Source: Cokeromyces recurvatus
Taxonomy: Eukaryota > Mucoromycota > Mucoromycetes > Mucorales > Mucoraceae
Length of the DNA: 64,000 nucleotides
Reading direction: 5' to 3'
Assembly (NCBI RefSeq): GCF_025118155.1
Contig: NW_026251408.1
Location: 1-64,000, forward strand
The notes below the pieces were generated by a model. The model was not told the DNA's origin and did not search any database. It saw nothing but the letters and a program-made list of their open reading frames with translations. This document shows positions 11,585 to 21,511 of the stretch, in pieces (within the stretch, counting starts at the first letter, position 1; each line of letters opens with the position of its first letter). A program made the position numbers and the translations under genes.

Positions 11585-12822
11585 TATGTAGCTATCAAAA
11601 AAAAAGTTATTATGAGTGAATTATTGATGTTAAATTTATCTTCTCAACTTACAAAGGGTTTAAAAGCGATAATTAGATATTGTTGCTGCTTTGGTAAAGA
11701 AAGACAACCAGTCAATCTGATATTTATAGTTTTTTTTTTGAGTTGAGTAAACTGCATGTTCTTTGCAATTCCTGTTAAGGAAGTTGTGAGACACAACAAG
11801 TTTGTTTTTGGAATAATTGTAGAAAAAAAACTATGAATTTGTGATACAAGTATTAAAAGATTTATGTAATTCAAGTTCAAAACCGTAGATGAATAAATAC
11901 ACAAATTTATTAGCGTAGGCGTTTAGTTATTGGATGCTTAGTAATATACATTTATGAACATAGCATATAGTTTTAAAGGTACGGAAAAGCAATGCACATA
12001 ATTAAGTAGTAAAATAATTACATAAACATATAAGAACATTGCGATGAATAAATAATCAGGTACTACATCAGCACACAATTACATAACCGACATAGTAACA
12101 TAGTAAAATAGTAACATAGTTACGTAGCTACATGGTTTCCTAAGAGTACAGTTATAAACATATTAGTACAATGCGAAGAAAGCATTAAGTAATGCATATG
12201 AAGGATTGTGATATAAGGCTTTTGTGCCATGAGAATATAAACACATTAGTTTTTAAGGTGCAAAAAATATAAGCATAAGCCAGTACGTACATAGGCTTAT
12301 AAATATTATTATAATGAGATATAAGGACGTTGCCAAAAAGAAACAAAATATTGATATTTAGAAAAATAGATAACAGGAATATAACATTTTAAAAATATTG
12401 ATACATGAACATAAGCGCGTAGGCATAACTATCAAAACATCAGGGTCTTAGAAATACGTAAATAGAACGAAACACAATAGATTTTCGGTGTTGAAACACC
12501 TGCAAATATAAAGCATCATTGCCGTTATTATCAAATTTTGATTAAATAATGACATGCAAGCTCTTAAATAAACTGCCTTCTCATGAAATATAGAAAATAA
12601 CTAGTACCTTTTTCGCATTCGGGTTACCATTGGTGCATAACTTATAACTGTGTTTCGTACTTTGCTTATTACAACATGAGAAAATAAGTACCATTAAATT
12701 ACTACTACACGACCATCCGGTCGGAATTAGTGAAAACTTTTTGTGTGTTACGAAGTAAAACCCATTTAAATGTAACTTAATTCATTTTATAACATTTACA
12801 ATCAAAACTTACACTAAAAAAT
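11585..12822. other. Non-coding internal region between the two genes of the transposon
   Basis: About 1.2 kb between the divergently read transposase and the helix-turn-helix gene. It is very AT-rich with many loosely repeated words such as AACATA, ACATAA and GTAATA, also seen upstream of the related transposase at 19030-19330. It probably holds the two divergent promoters, but I can name no specific site. Confidence 0.5.
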
Positions 12823-13215
12823 ATGTACTTCGGTGAAAAGAGCATCATTTTCAAAGAAACAAACGAATTTCGAACAATTATGTCTACCGTAGTAGACAAA
12901 ATGGAGACAGATATTCAAGCTCTCCAACTAGATGAGCTTTCCAGGAATCAAGTTTCTGCTCCAACTTCTTCTACGGCAGAGCCTACCGTCAAGCTTCCTG
13001 TAGCTCGAAAAAGATTCCAAGCAACAAGAAAGAGACGATTCTACACTGAAGAAGTCGTAGAGACGGTTCTAAAGCTGTACTATGTAGACAGATTTCCAGC
13101 TACAAAAATTGTCCGAGGTTTAGATATTCCAGTATCCACTGTAAGGGCAATTGTAAAAAACACGAAGAGTTTTTTGAGCCTGTTGTTCACAGATCGCTTC
13201 CCTTGCCAAATCTAA
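12823..13215 (+). CDS. Small helix-turn-helix accessory protein of the transposon
   Basis: A 130-codon plus-strand gene inside the two-gene transposon. The start could be ATG 12823 or the internal ATG at 12880 (MSTVVDKME). A basic patch (RKRFQATRKRRF) is followed by a predicted helix-turn-helix (YTEEVVETVLKLYY to DIPVSTVRAIVK). The protein at 20797-21276 in the related copy has the same layout (KRRKNYTKKYTH to ITGMCIGSIQLRVKKQ). The fold resembles the N-terminal DNA-binding domain of the neighbouring transposase (KYTEEQ to KERTAQDYV). I infer a DNA-binding regulator or helper of transposition, possibly a repressor derived from the transposase. Function is unproven. Confidence 0.6.
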   Translation: MYFGEKSIIFKETNEFRTIMSTVVDKMETDIQALQLDELSRNQVSAPTSSTAEPTVKLPVARKRFQATRKRRFYTEEVVETVLKLYYVDRFPATKIVRGLDIPVSTVRAIVKNTKSFLSLLFTDRFPCQI

Positions 13216-13700
13216 TCAAAAAAAATAAAATAAACAAACTACAACAGCTTCAGAAAAAAAAGTTCGCTTTAGTTTTTATATTTAGTCTTATTAAATTTTT
13301 TAAATAAACAAATCTATCCTTGAGTTGGTTGTACCAGCGATTTCTTTTAAGAAACTTTTAAAGGGCTCTAAATATAAAAGAAAACATTTTGAAAAATAGA
13401 ATAGAACAAATTAACCAATAATAAAAACTAGTTTAGCAGAAGCCTTCAGAAGTAAAAACAACAACCTTTAAATACATTCAATCTAGTATAAAAGAAAACA
13501 AAAACATTGTATGCGACCCTTCTGAAAATAGCGGCTCTACCTCCACGTTAGCACAGCCGATTTTCTTAATATCAGGTTGAAGAGTTTCTACATTTTTTTT
13601 AAGAAAAATTGCGCACTTAAAAAAAATGCAAAGCTGAATAATTGTGTCAGGAATTTCGGTTAATTGTCATTTTCAGAAATGTCTCCACAAACTCTTTTAT
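13216..13700. other. Non-coding tail of the two-gene transposon
   Basis: AT-rich sequence between the helix-turn-helix gene and the right inverted repeat. I see no further gene. Confidence 0.4.
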
Positions 13701-13847
13701 CCGGTGGCCGCAAAGCTAAATGGCAGTGGGCGCAAAGTCTAAGGTCCGAGACCGCGAACTAAATTTCAAAAATCGCAAAATTACATTTCCAGAAACGCAA
13801 AACTATATTTTATAAGCCGAAGCCGTTATTTATTTGGAATAATACTG
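13701..13847 (-). repeat. Right terminal inverted repeat of the two-gene transposon
   Basis: Inverted copy of about 9877-10020. Shared words include GCGCAAAGTCTAAGG, GCGAACTAAATTTC, AAAATTACATTTCCAGAAAC and the terminal GGAATAATACTG. A few substitutions separate the two ends, which fits an aging copy. Confidence 0.8.
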
Positions 13848-14335
13848 TATTCTAACTGGAGGACTACGGAGTCTAGAATCTGGCTTTCAAATTAACATGT
13901 CCGTGTAAACAGTTTTGTGACCGTATCTTAAAAAACTAAAAAGTCGTTACCACAACTCGGTTTTTGATATATATCGGACTGCTACTTAGCCAGCATTTAG
14001 CTTCTTGTATCATTTTTACTCTTTATTATTAGGTTTTAACTTCAATATATAGGTACGTTTATTGAATATGGCTGCAATTCCTGCAGATCAACGTGATAGC
14101 GTTATTCCTCTCTTGAAATCTGGAGTCAGCACAAGAGAAGTAGCTAAAAGGGTTGGAATTAGTCTTGGTGGAGTATCCAAAATTGGAAGACAAAATTGCT
14201 TTAACAGAGATAAGAATAAAGGCGGAAGACATAGTATCTTGACTGCAGCAGATAAAAGGCATTGCGTGCATTTAGTAACCAAAGGGCGTCTAGAAAATGC
14301 GGTTGAAGTCCAAAAACAACTAAAAATGGATTATA

Positions 14336-15951
14336 CACTAGGTGAAAAAACTGGTGCATAAAAATAATTTTTTTAATTTTTTGACTATATCTCTATGAGA
14401 ATGCATAGTACATATATGAAAATAGGCTAAATATTAGCTATAAAGAGCTCATATATGTTTGTGAAATTTAAACAAGATTGGTAAATTTTAATTGGACAAA
14501 ATATACATTAGAAGCTTTATTACGTAATCAACATAGAAACAAGGAGAAGGTAAACTTAGTTAATATTTTGTGTATCCTCCTTTAGCTTTAATAACGACCT
14601 GAACTCTTGATGGCATACTCTCGTAGTAAGGCAACATATCTTCTTTCTGGAACTTATTCCATTCTTTGTCAATTCTATTCCATAATTCATTAATGTTCTT
14701 TGGATGTGTTGGATATTCTGCCAATCTTATCTTTAAGTGATGCCAAAGGTGCTCTATGGGATTTAAATCCGGACTATTAGGTGACCATACATGCATATAG
14801 TTTATACCTTTTGTTTCAAGCCATTTTCTAGTGAATTTTGATGTGTGCTTTGTGTCACCATCTTGTTGAAGGATAACATCTTCTTTACTCCACCCATAGT
14901 ACTCTGATGTATCCATGTATGTAGTCCCTAGGATATACGTGTATCCTTCGGAATCAAGAGTTTTATCTTCTATTTTACATGCATAACCTAGTCCTTCGGC
15001 TGTCATACAGCCCCACATCAATAAAGAGCCGCCACCATGCTTTAAAGTTTGTTTATAGTGATGAGGACGAGTAGGATGACTCCTTTGCTTCCAAGTATAT
15101 TGAACTCCATCTGACCCCCATAGATTTATCTTCGTTTCATCTAAGAATATAACTTTCTTCCAGTCTTCAATTGTCCATTCTTTATATTTCTTAGCCCAAT
15201 AAAGTCGTTTCTTCATATGCTCGTATCTGAGAAAAGGTTTCGATTTTTTTAATGTTGCATAAAGGCCAAGCTGATATAAAATTTGAATTGTTCGACGATA
15301 ACTGATATTTATATGATTGTGCTTCAGCCATTGGTGGGCAGCTCTGGCTGTGGGTAAAGAACCATACCTAACTTTAAAACGCAATGTAACTGCTGTTGTT
15401 GTGCTTAAATTAGAGGTTCTACCACCAGAGGGTCGTTTATAGCTAGGGTTAAGCTTCGTTTTCAACCTATTAACTGTCCATTTTGATACCCCAGTACGTT
15501 GAACAATATCAGCAGTAGACACTCCATTAAGACTAAGTGCTTTGATTGAGTTGTGAGTTTCTTGACTATGTGTAAAAAGCATTTTATGAATAGTAGTGAT
15601 AGATAAAAAGATATAAAAATTAAGGCAAAATAAAATAGGTGAACCCTGCTTATTTATATATCTCATTAAAGTGAAGCAGTGCCTCCGTGGTGTGATCCAT
15701 AAATAATGACGTAACTATACGTAACTATGATAATATAGTCATAATTTGTAAATATGACGTATTTTTTAGAGTGTCAGAAAAATGAGTTTATTATAAGAAA
15801 TCACTATGACGTAATGTAACGTTACACAAACGTCACTATCCTGTCTAGTGTTTTATACTCTTTCAATTGCATTTTAGATCAACTTTCTATCTTAAGGGAA
15901 ACACGAGATACAACAATTCTACGTTTTATGCACCAGTTTTTTCACTTACTG
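14336..15951 (-). mobile_element. Intact-looking 1.6-kb Tc1-like transposon
   Basis: Inverted repeats start CACTAGGTGAAAAAACTGG at 14336 and end CCAGTTTTTTCACTTACTG at 15951. The outermost 28 bp match with about three differences. TA flanks both sides (14334-14335 and 15952-15953). The element encodes one uninterrupted transposase and belongs to the same family as the element whose end opens the window. It lies inside the transposase gene of the older Tc1 element. Confidence 0.92.
14560..15666 (-). CDS. Tc1-family transposase, apparently complete
   Basis: An uninterrupted DDE transposase that would catalyse cut-and-paste movement at TA sites in the nucleus. The open frame runs from 15666, but the likely start is the internal ATG at 15582 (MLFTHSQETHNS), giving about 340 residues, the normal Tc1 length. 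Domains in order: a paired-type helix-turn-helix (STADIVQRTGVSKWTVNRLK), a second DNA-binding helix region, then the catalytic domain with IFLDETKINLWG (first D), LQQDGDTKHTS (second D) and SPDLNPIEHLWHHLK (E). It ends KGGYTKY. No stop or frameshift is visible, so this copy may still be active. Confidence 0.92.
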   Translation of the reverse strand: MRYINKQGSPILFCLNFYIFLSITTIHKMLFTHSQETHNSIKALSLNGVSTADIVQRTGVSKWTVNRLKTKLNPSYKRPSGGRTSNLSTTTAVTLRFKVRYGSLPTARAAHQWLKHNHINISYRRTIQILYQLGLYATLKKSKPFLRYEHMKKRLYWAKKYKEWTIEDWKKVIFLDETKINLWGSDGVQYTWKQRSHPTRPHHYKQTLKHGGGSLLMWGCMTAEGLGYACKIEDKTLDSEGYTYILGTTYMDTSEYYGWSKEDVILQQDGDTKHTSKFTRKWLETKGINYMHVWSPNSPDLNPIEHLWHHLKIRLAEYPTHPKNINELWNRIDKEWNKFQKEDMLPYYESMPSRVQVVIKAKGGYTKY

Positions 15952-16983
15952 TACCATTGATGTCAGTGTTAAGACTATTCGTCGAGCGCTAAAGGAAGCT
16001 GATTTGGGGTCTTTCGAAAAGGAAAGGAAGCCTGCCCTAAGCGATACAAATGCAAAAAGGAGACTTGAATGGTGTCTTGCACATCGCAATTTGATTATAG
16101 ACGATTGGAAGCGTGTAGTATGGTCTGATGAAACAAAAATAAGTAGGTTTAATTCTGATGGACGTGTCTGGGCATGGATACGAGACGGTGGGACCCTTCA
16201 GCAGCAACATGTCAAGCAAACACGAACGCATGGTGGAGGCGGTCTAATGTTTTGGAGTGCCATTACCTACGCAGATGTCTACGCAGATGTAGGTTAGATT
16301 TGCAAGATCGAAGGAACAATGGACCGTTATGTCTATAAAAGCATTTTGGAGGAAGATTTGTCATATACTATTCAGCATACATGTGAACAAATGAACCTCA
16401 GACGTGACCAAATCATTTTCCAACAAGATAATGACTCAAAGCATACGTCAACTGTAGTCCTAGAATACCTCAATAGACAAGATTATCAGCTTATGGACTG
16501 GCCTGCACAGTCTCCTGACTTGAATCCAATCGAAAACATGTGGTATTTATTAAAGATTCGTCTAAATGAATATGATACGCCTCCAAAAGGCATGAATGAG
16601 CTATATGAACGGGTATTATATATATAGTATAAGGTAATCACTATAGAAGAATGCCGAAAGGTTATTGAAAGTATGCCACGTCGTATAGAAGAGTATATCA
16701 AGGCGAAAGGTTACTGGACGAAGTACTGAAATCTCAATTTCTTCATAATTAGCAGTTTCGTTAGGGCCTCACAAAACTGTTCACGCTGTATACTGTAGTT
16801 TGAAAGCCGGTTCAATAATAATTAATAAATTTTTTCTATTAAACTTTTCTATAAATAAAATGTCTGACTCTTAAGCTCTCTAGAAATATAAGTTTTATAT
16901 ACTGCTGATATATAATATAATTAATAAATGTCACTAATTATGTAAAATTTGCAAATTCGTGGACAGTTTTGTGAGTTACTGTA

Positions 16984-17547
16984 GATAATCCATAGATCAG
17001 TCTCTTGAATCAACAAGATGTATACCTGAATACTAACACCATTTCATGACTCATGTTCTTCGACAGCTATTTTTATTTCTTTGATTCAGGATTTATTAGT
17101 ATAAATACAAGTAGTGGCGCAGACACAACATAATCTTTAACCTTTAATTCATCTATTTCATTTTTTATTCTTTTTCATTGAATAAAAACAGTCTCAAACT
17201 ATACTTCCTTTTGTTCTCTTTTTATTTTTATTTATTATATAACGTTCCATCACAATTGTTGTGATTGTGGTAGCCTTTATAATTAAGTTAATAGAAATAA
17301 ACCATCATTTATTACATAATAAAGAGGTTATTCAAATAAAACTAATATATCGCGCTTCACAGCATAATATTCATTCTACTCTCAGTTTTGATAATAGTCA
17401 TTGTTTGAGTATTCAAGCATTAAAAATAATTATATACATTATATTATGTAATAATAATAATTCAATACGATTATGACTGTTATATTCAATTACATAATTA
17501 TTTATAAGTCATACATATTATATATAGAGAGCTATAAAGATAAATAT
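16984..17547. other. Gene-free stretch with a probable LTR 3' fragment
   Basis: No gene. Around 17095-17250 the sequence has LTR features: a TATA box (AGTATAAATACAAG at 17098), an AATAAA signal near 17181 and pyrimidine-rich sequence after it. No TG/CA ends or target duplication could be fixed, so I treat it as an undefined LTR fragment. The remainder is plain AT-rich DNA. Confidence 0.4.
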
Positions 17548-17972
17548 TGTTATGTAATAATATCTTATAGGATAATAATAATAGTAGCATATAAATAATT
17601 GGTATTGCTATAGCTGACATATTCACTGTGAATTAATATTGACGCGTCGCTTATCCCAGAAATAATAATTTAATATTTTTAGTAACAGCGACAGCTCAGG
17701 CAGAAAAGAATAAAAATAGATTTTATTGTAAGCAGAATTATTCGGAGAAAATATTTATGACTAATGCTTTATTATAGCAATATTTGCTTATCCAAATCAT
17801 AGTTCTATTAATATCACTTACCTTGCAAAAACATATAAATAACCCTTTACATTTTCATATAATTTTTCCTTGTACAATTTTTTGTATTATTTTCTTAATA
17901 AAAAACTACACGAAGTTTTCACAGACTTGTCTTTTGTCTTTTCTCTTTCTTTAACTTTTTGCTATCAAAACA
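17548..17972 (+). repeat. LTR family 2, short copy
   Basis: Begins TGTTATGTAATAATATC and ends GCTATCAAAACA, with TG...CA termini like the LTRs at 4089-4633 and 19506-20341. It has a TATA-like CATATAAATAACCC at 17831 and AATAAAAAA downstream. It abuts the broken IS630-like transposase at 17973, whose 3' half is missing. No matching target duplication is seen, so insertion was probably accompanied by a deletion. Confidence 0.55.
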
Positions 17973-19022
17973 GTCACTTCAATCTTAGCAGGGGAACCAC
18001 TGACAGAGCGACCAAAGGTTCTTTTGATGTTCATGTTGAACCAAGCCTCATCTATGAAGACGCAGTTCTTCATGAAGTCAAAATCATCTAGGGAAAGCCA
18101 TTCCAAAACCTTTTACTTTCTCTGCTTCAAAGTTTCGGGGGGGGTATTACGAGCCTTGGGAAGCTTCTCCAACTTCTTCATGGTCAAATTGCAATGTTTT
18201 TTTAGGTGCTTCGAAATTGTAGAAATATCAATTTCTAAACCAGGAAAAGCCTCCATTACCGCCTTTCTGGCTTCATTGAGGTTGGCATCGGCACGTTTCT
18301 CATAAAAATCAAGAAAAAAGAGAGAGTAGACCTGAAAGAGCTTCTGGTTACCATACTTGCGCTCCTTTGGAGGAAGTGGCTCGGTGACTTCAACTTCTTC
18401 ATCACTATCTACCTCCATTGTTTCCTTCTTTCTTATTTCCTCCATTAATAAATGGGTCTTGCACACATAGTCTTGCCCAGTGCTAACAACTATTCCCGTT
18501 TGCCTGGCAGCCTCCGAAGCGAGCATTCCTTCCAAAAAGACCAAACGGAAGAGTTCATTGACCTATAGAAAGACGGTTAATGTTTGGTTTTTTTTTTTAA
18601 AAAAAGTGAAATAAAATTTTAACCTGTGTCTCGGTGTACTTGCGATACTGGGTTTTGACAATTTGATCAGCCTTAGGGATCGAGTCAATGTTCATGCCAC
18701 CAGCAGAATTATTTTTTGTTTTCTTGGTTTTGGTGGTGCATTGGGTGACAGCTTTGGACAGAAAGTTGGACAAAGTCAAGAGCTGTTGAACCTCAGTGTG
18801 AGGACTGGTAGATTTGGTCTAATCCATGTCAACAGCGTGGACAAAGTCATCTTGAATTTTGCGTGCCTCGATTGGATGAACAGCGTCGGTATTAAGATCA
18901 GAGAAGGATTCCTCAAGAAGAGCACAGTGCTTGTCCATGACGATTTGGAAAGAAGAGTTGGTATTGCTTGACATTTTGTATTGATAAGAATGTATATTTA
19001 GAAAAAGAGATGTAACTGGCAC
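17973..19022 (-). pseudogene. Truncated IS630-like transposase
   Basis: Starts at ATG 19022 (MSSNTNSSFQIVMDKHCALL), clearly related to the start of the transposase at 11584. There is an in-frame TAG at 18819-18821, a probable intron at about 18566-18623 (donor GTTAAA, acceptor CTATAG) inside the helix-turn-helix region, and a further stop at 18113-18115. The N-terminal region, the acidic linker (DSDEEVEVTE) and the first catalytic block (CVFIDEAWFNMN) are recognisable. The rest of the catalytic domain has been removed where the LTR begins at 17972. It cannot be functional. Confidence 0.82.
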
Positions 19023-19500
19023 AAAAGCAGGAACTATTCATATTTATAGAAAAATCTGACTGCCGGCATCTTGTCAAAATTGACAGCTATGATGGTAATG
19101 TATGTAATGAACATATAAAATGACGTCTTTAAAAGGTGGTGCAAGGGTGATAAATACAATGATGAGCGCAATGAACGTAATGAACATAATGGTGCAATAG
19201 CGAAGGGAAAATCAAAAAGGTAATGCATAAATATCTTAATGAACATAAATAATGTAACACGCATAATACCTAGTTGACGTAGCGTAAGAGTATGAAAGTA
19301 GTAAAAATGGCAATGCACATAACTATACTAATGAACATAATGATGTTAATACACAGCACAAAACGTCAATGCCTTGCAATACAAGAGCACAGTTACTCTC
19401 ATATTTTTGTGGAAACAAACTCTATAAAACGAAGCATAAAACTCACATAATTTATGTACCTAATACACTTAATGAAACAGGAGTTGAATTGAAATTAAGA
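19023..19500. other. Transposon spacer, non-coding
   Basis: Sequence upstream of the broken transposase, with loosely repeated AATGAACATAA/AATGCATAA words like the internal spacer of the 3.97-kb element. No gene is supported. Confidence 0.4.
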
Positions 19501-19505
19501 GGCTT

Positions 19506-20341
19506 TGTTATGTATATAATGATGTATTACATAATATCTTATAATGTACAAATCAGAGTCATGAAGAACCGAATGATATTATAGTTATTAGTTATACACT
19601 TTATGCATACAATATTATTTGATTTCAGTTTATAAGACATTCTTGTGATGAGAAAAATAATGTTATAATAAATACTAACTCTACGAAATAATGATGAGAA
19701 AAACATAGTGTAAGGAGTTATTAATGATAAAGATATATGAGTTATAGATTATACCTATTAGTTATATATGTGCATTATTATTTAATATTGTCTAAAATAC
19801 TAACTTATAAATATAATCATATACAATCTATGAGAGCTCTATTCTAATTGAATACACTATATAATATAATGAAATTCATTTAAGTAGTACATTGAGGAAT
19901 GAATATAATATAAAGAAGCTGATTAGAATATAAATCTATATATCAAAAGTGTCTTTCCTATATCATTCACAAGTATGAACAAACGAGATTTTATTATTTT
20001 GTTTCAAGAAAAATAACCGGCTGGATCAAGCACCAATAATTTAATATTTATTAGAGTTAACTGAGATTAATTCTCAGTCAGGGCAAAGACTAGAGCTCTA
20101 ACACAATAATTTTAATTATTCTATGGGAAAATATTCTTCTTTCAAGTTATCTTCATTCTTTTCCTGTCGCGAAGTAACCCGTTCTCCACAAGATATAAAT
20201 AAGGATCCATTTTGCACTCATCTTTTGAAAATTCAGTTTTTTAAAGCTTTATTTTTAAATTTGATTGATAATAAAAGTCTTATACAAAGTTTTCACAGAT
20301 TTATTCTGTCTTATTCTTTTGTTATCTTTGTCTTATCAACA
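19506..20341 (+). repeat. Solo LTR (family 2) with GGCTT target duplication
   Basis: An 836-bp LTR starting TGTTATGTATATAATG and ending GTCTTATCAACA. The 5-bp sequence GGCTT occurs directly before (19501-19505) and after it (20342-20346), the signature of an integrase-mediated insertion followed by LTR-LTR recombination. It has a TATA box and start region (AGATATAAATAAGGATCC near 20192) and AATAAAAG near 20270. Its 3' part is duplicated at 22107-22322. Confidence 0.85.
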
Positions 20342-20796
20342 GGCTTATGCACCTTTTTAAAAATAATATTTTATCAAAGAAAGAAATAATGTTACACTTA
20401 TGAAGAAAATAAATTGTCGCTACGTCACTTTTATTTTAAAATTAGTAGAAGTTGGTAGAGTGCAACACTCAGAAATGTAACATAATTTCCTTTTTTGATG
20501 CTACACTATTTTTGAGAAAGTGTACAAGTGCACATTAACCTAAACAAGGCAATTAACAAACGAAGCAAAATACAAAATGGGACAGGGTGTTATAAGAAAA
20601 AACCAAGACCAAATACTTTAAGTACTAGTATTGCTGTGGTCGTATCACTAATTTGCTTCCCAAAATTTAACAATGAAGAGAACAGTCGCTGCCTGTAATT
20701 TTGATAAAATAATACTATTTATGTATAATACTAATCTTTAAATCACAACTCTACCTGGCATTCACTTATTTAAATTTTTATACTTGTTTTGCATTT

Positions 20797-21276
20797 ATGC
20801 GTTTCTCAGTTCTAGGTAAAAAAAAGAAGCAAGTTAGCTTCATTCAAGACTCTAGTGAACAAGTTGATAATACAGTTGAAGCTCCAATTGATTGCCGTTC
20901 AAATGAAAAGATAGATGACTATATGTTAGCTGCGCCCATTGTTGAACTTAATTCTTCTTTTAAAAGAAAATTTCAATTAGAAAATGGCATTGTTACCACA
21001 GATGAGGTATCTAAAGAGCAAGAGAAATTTAGGTGCGCCAAAAGAAGAAAAAACTATACAAAGAAATATACTCATAATTGTCTTCATCTGTATTTTGATA
21101 TGGGATTGACAATACGAGAGATTCATTACATAACGGGGATGTGCATTGGGTCTATCCAGCTACGTGTTAAGAAACAACGATCAAAATACCCAGAAAGGCA
21201 TAGAAACGTAAAGATGACAAACGAGATGATTGAAAGCCTTAGACAACTCTGTATACAAAATTCAAAAGATCAATAA
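20797..21276 (+). CDS. Helix-turn-helix accessory protein, second copy
   Basis: A 159-codon open frame inside the broken two-gene transposon copy. It has a basic N-terminus (GKKKKQVSF), a middle region without motifs, a basic patch (CAKRRKNYTKKYT) and a helix-turn-helix-like segment (GLTIREIHYITGMCIGSIQL) followed by KKQRSKYPERHR. The arrangement matches the 12823-13215 protein, although the two have diverged strongly. The open frame persists while the neighbouring transposase has several stops, which hints at selection or a more recent origin. A DNA-binding or regulatory role in transposition is inferred only. Confidence 0.55.
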   Translation: MRFSVLGKKKKQVSFIQDSSEQVDNTVEAPIDCRSNEKIDDYMLAAPIVELNSSFKRKFQLENGIVTTDEVSKEQEKFRCAKRRKNYTKKYTHNCLHLYFDMGLTIREIHYITGMCIGSIQLRVKKQRSKYPERHRNVKMTNEMIESLRQLCIQNSKDQ

Positions 21277-21511
21277 AGCGTATTTGCAAAATAACCTAAT
21301 AGAAGTTTATTTTTTTAAATTTTTCATATCAAATGGCATTTGCATTAGAAGCCCAACATATTTCTCTACTTATACAATAATTAAACATCTTTTCTAAGTA
21401 TAAATCTGCAGCGGCTAAGTAGATTAAAGTGGTTTTCTTGTATTTCTTCTGTGCAATAGATAGAGAATCACAGCATATACACCTATAAAATTATTGCATA
21501 ATAATTCGGAT

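Larger units (their letters stand above)
9877..13847. mobile_element. 3.97-kb two-gene IS630/Tc1-like transposon
   Basis: Inverted repeats of about 145 bp start CAGTATTATTCCAAATAAAT at 9877 and end ATTTATTTGGAATAATACTG at 13847, each flanked by TA (9875-9876 and 13848-13849). Inside are a minus-strand IS630-like transposase pseudogene (10111-11584), about 1.2 kb of non-coding DNA rich in ACATAA and AACATA words, and a plus-strand small helix-turn-helix gene (12823-13215). It sits in the 5' untranslated part of the Tc1 element 9731-16981. A related copy with the same two genes lies at 17973-21511. Confidence 0.85.
14068..16729 (+). pseudogene. Tc1-family transposase split by a nested Tc1 element
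   Basis: The transposase of the outer element. Codons 1-89 (14068-14335) hold the N-terminal helix-turn-helix region (VSTREVAKRVGISLGGVSK). The nested element 14336-15951 interrupts codon 90. From 15954 the frame resumes exactly when the insert and one TA are removed, and continues with VVWSDETKISRF, QQDNDSKHTS and SPDLNPIENMW, so D, D and E are all present. Two in-frame TAG codons, near 16295 (GTAGGTTAGATTTGC) and near 16625 (TATATATAGTATAAG), replace tryptophans that the related copy at 649-1170 still encodes. The gene is therefore dead from nonsense mutations as well as from the insertion. Confidence 0.9.
9731..16981 (+). mobile_element. Tc1-like element carrying two nested transposons
   Basis: The ends are CAGTGACTCACAAAACTG at 9731 and the inverted CAGTTTTGTGAGTTACTG ending at 16981, each flanked by TA (9729-9730 and 16982-16983). 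Inner copies of the terminal motif occur at about 13900-13920 and 16769-16785, giving an IR/DR-type arrangement. Subtracting the nested elements at 9877-13847 and 14336-15951, with one TA each, leaves 1660 bp, the normal size of a Tc1 element. That agreement strongly supports the reconstruction. Confidence 0.88.
17973..21511. mobile_element. Broken second copy of the two-gene IS630-like transposon
   Basis: This block keeps the gene order of the element at 9877-13847: a minus-strand transposase (17973-19022), a non-coding spacer with AATGAACATAA-type words (19023-20796, containing a solo LTR at 19506-20341) and a plus-strand helix-turn-helix gene (20797-21276). Both terminal repeats are gone. 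LTR family 2 lies at its left edge and LTR family 1 at its right edge (21512). Confidence 0.7.
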
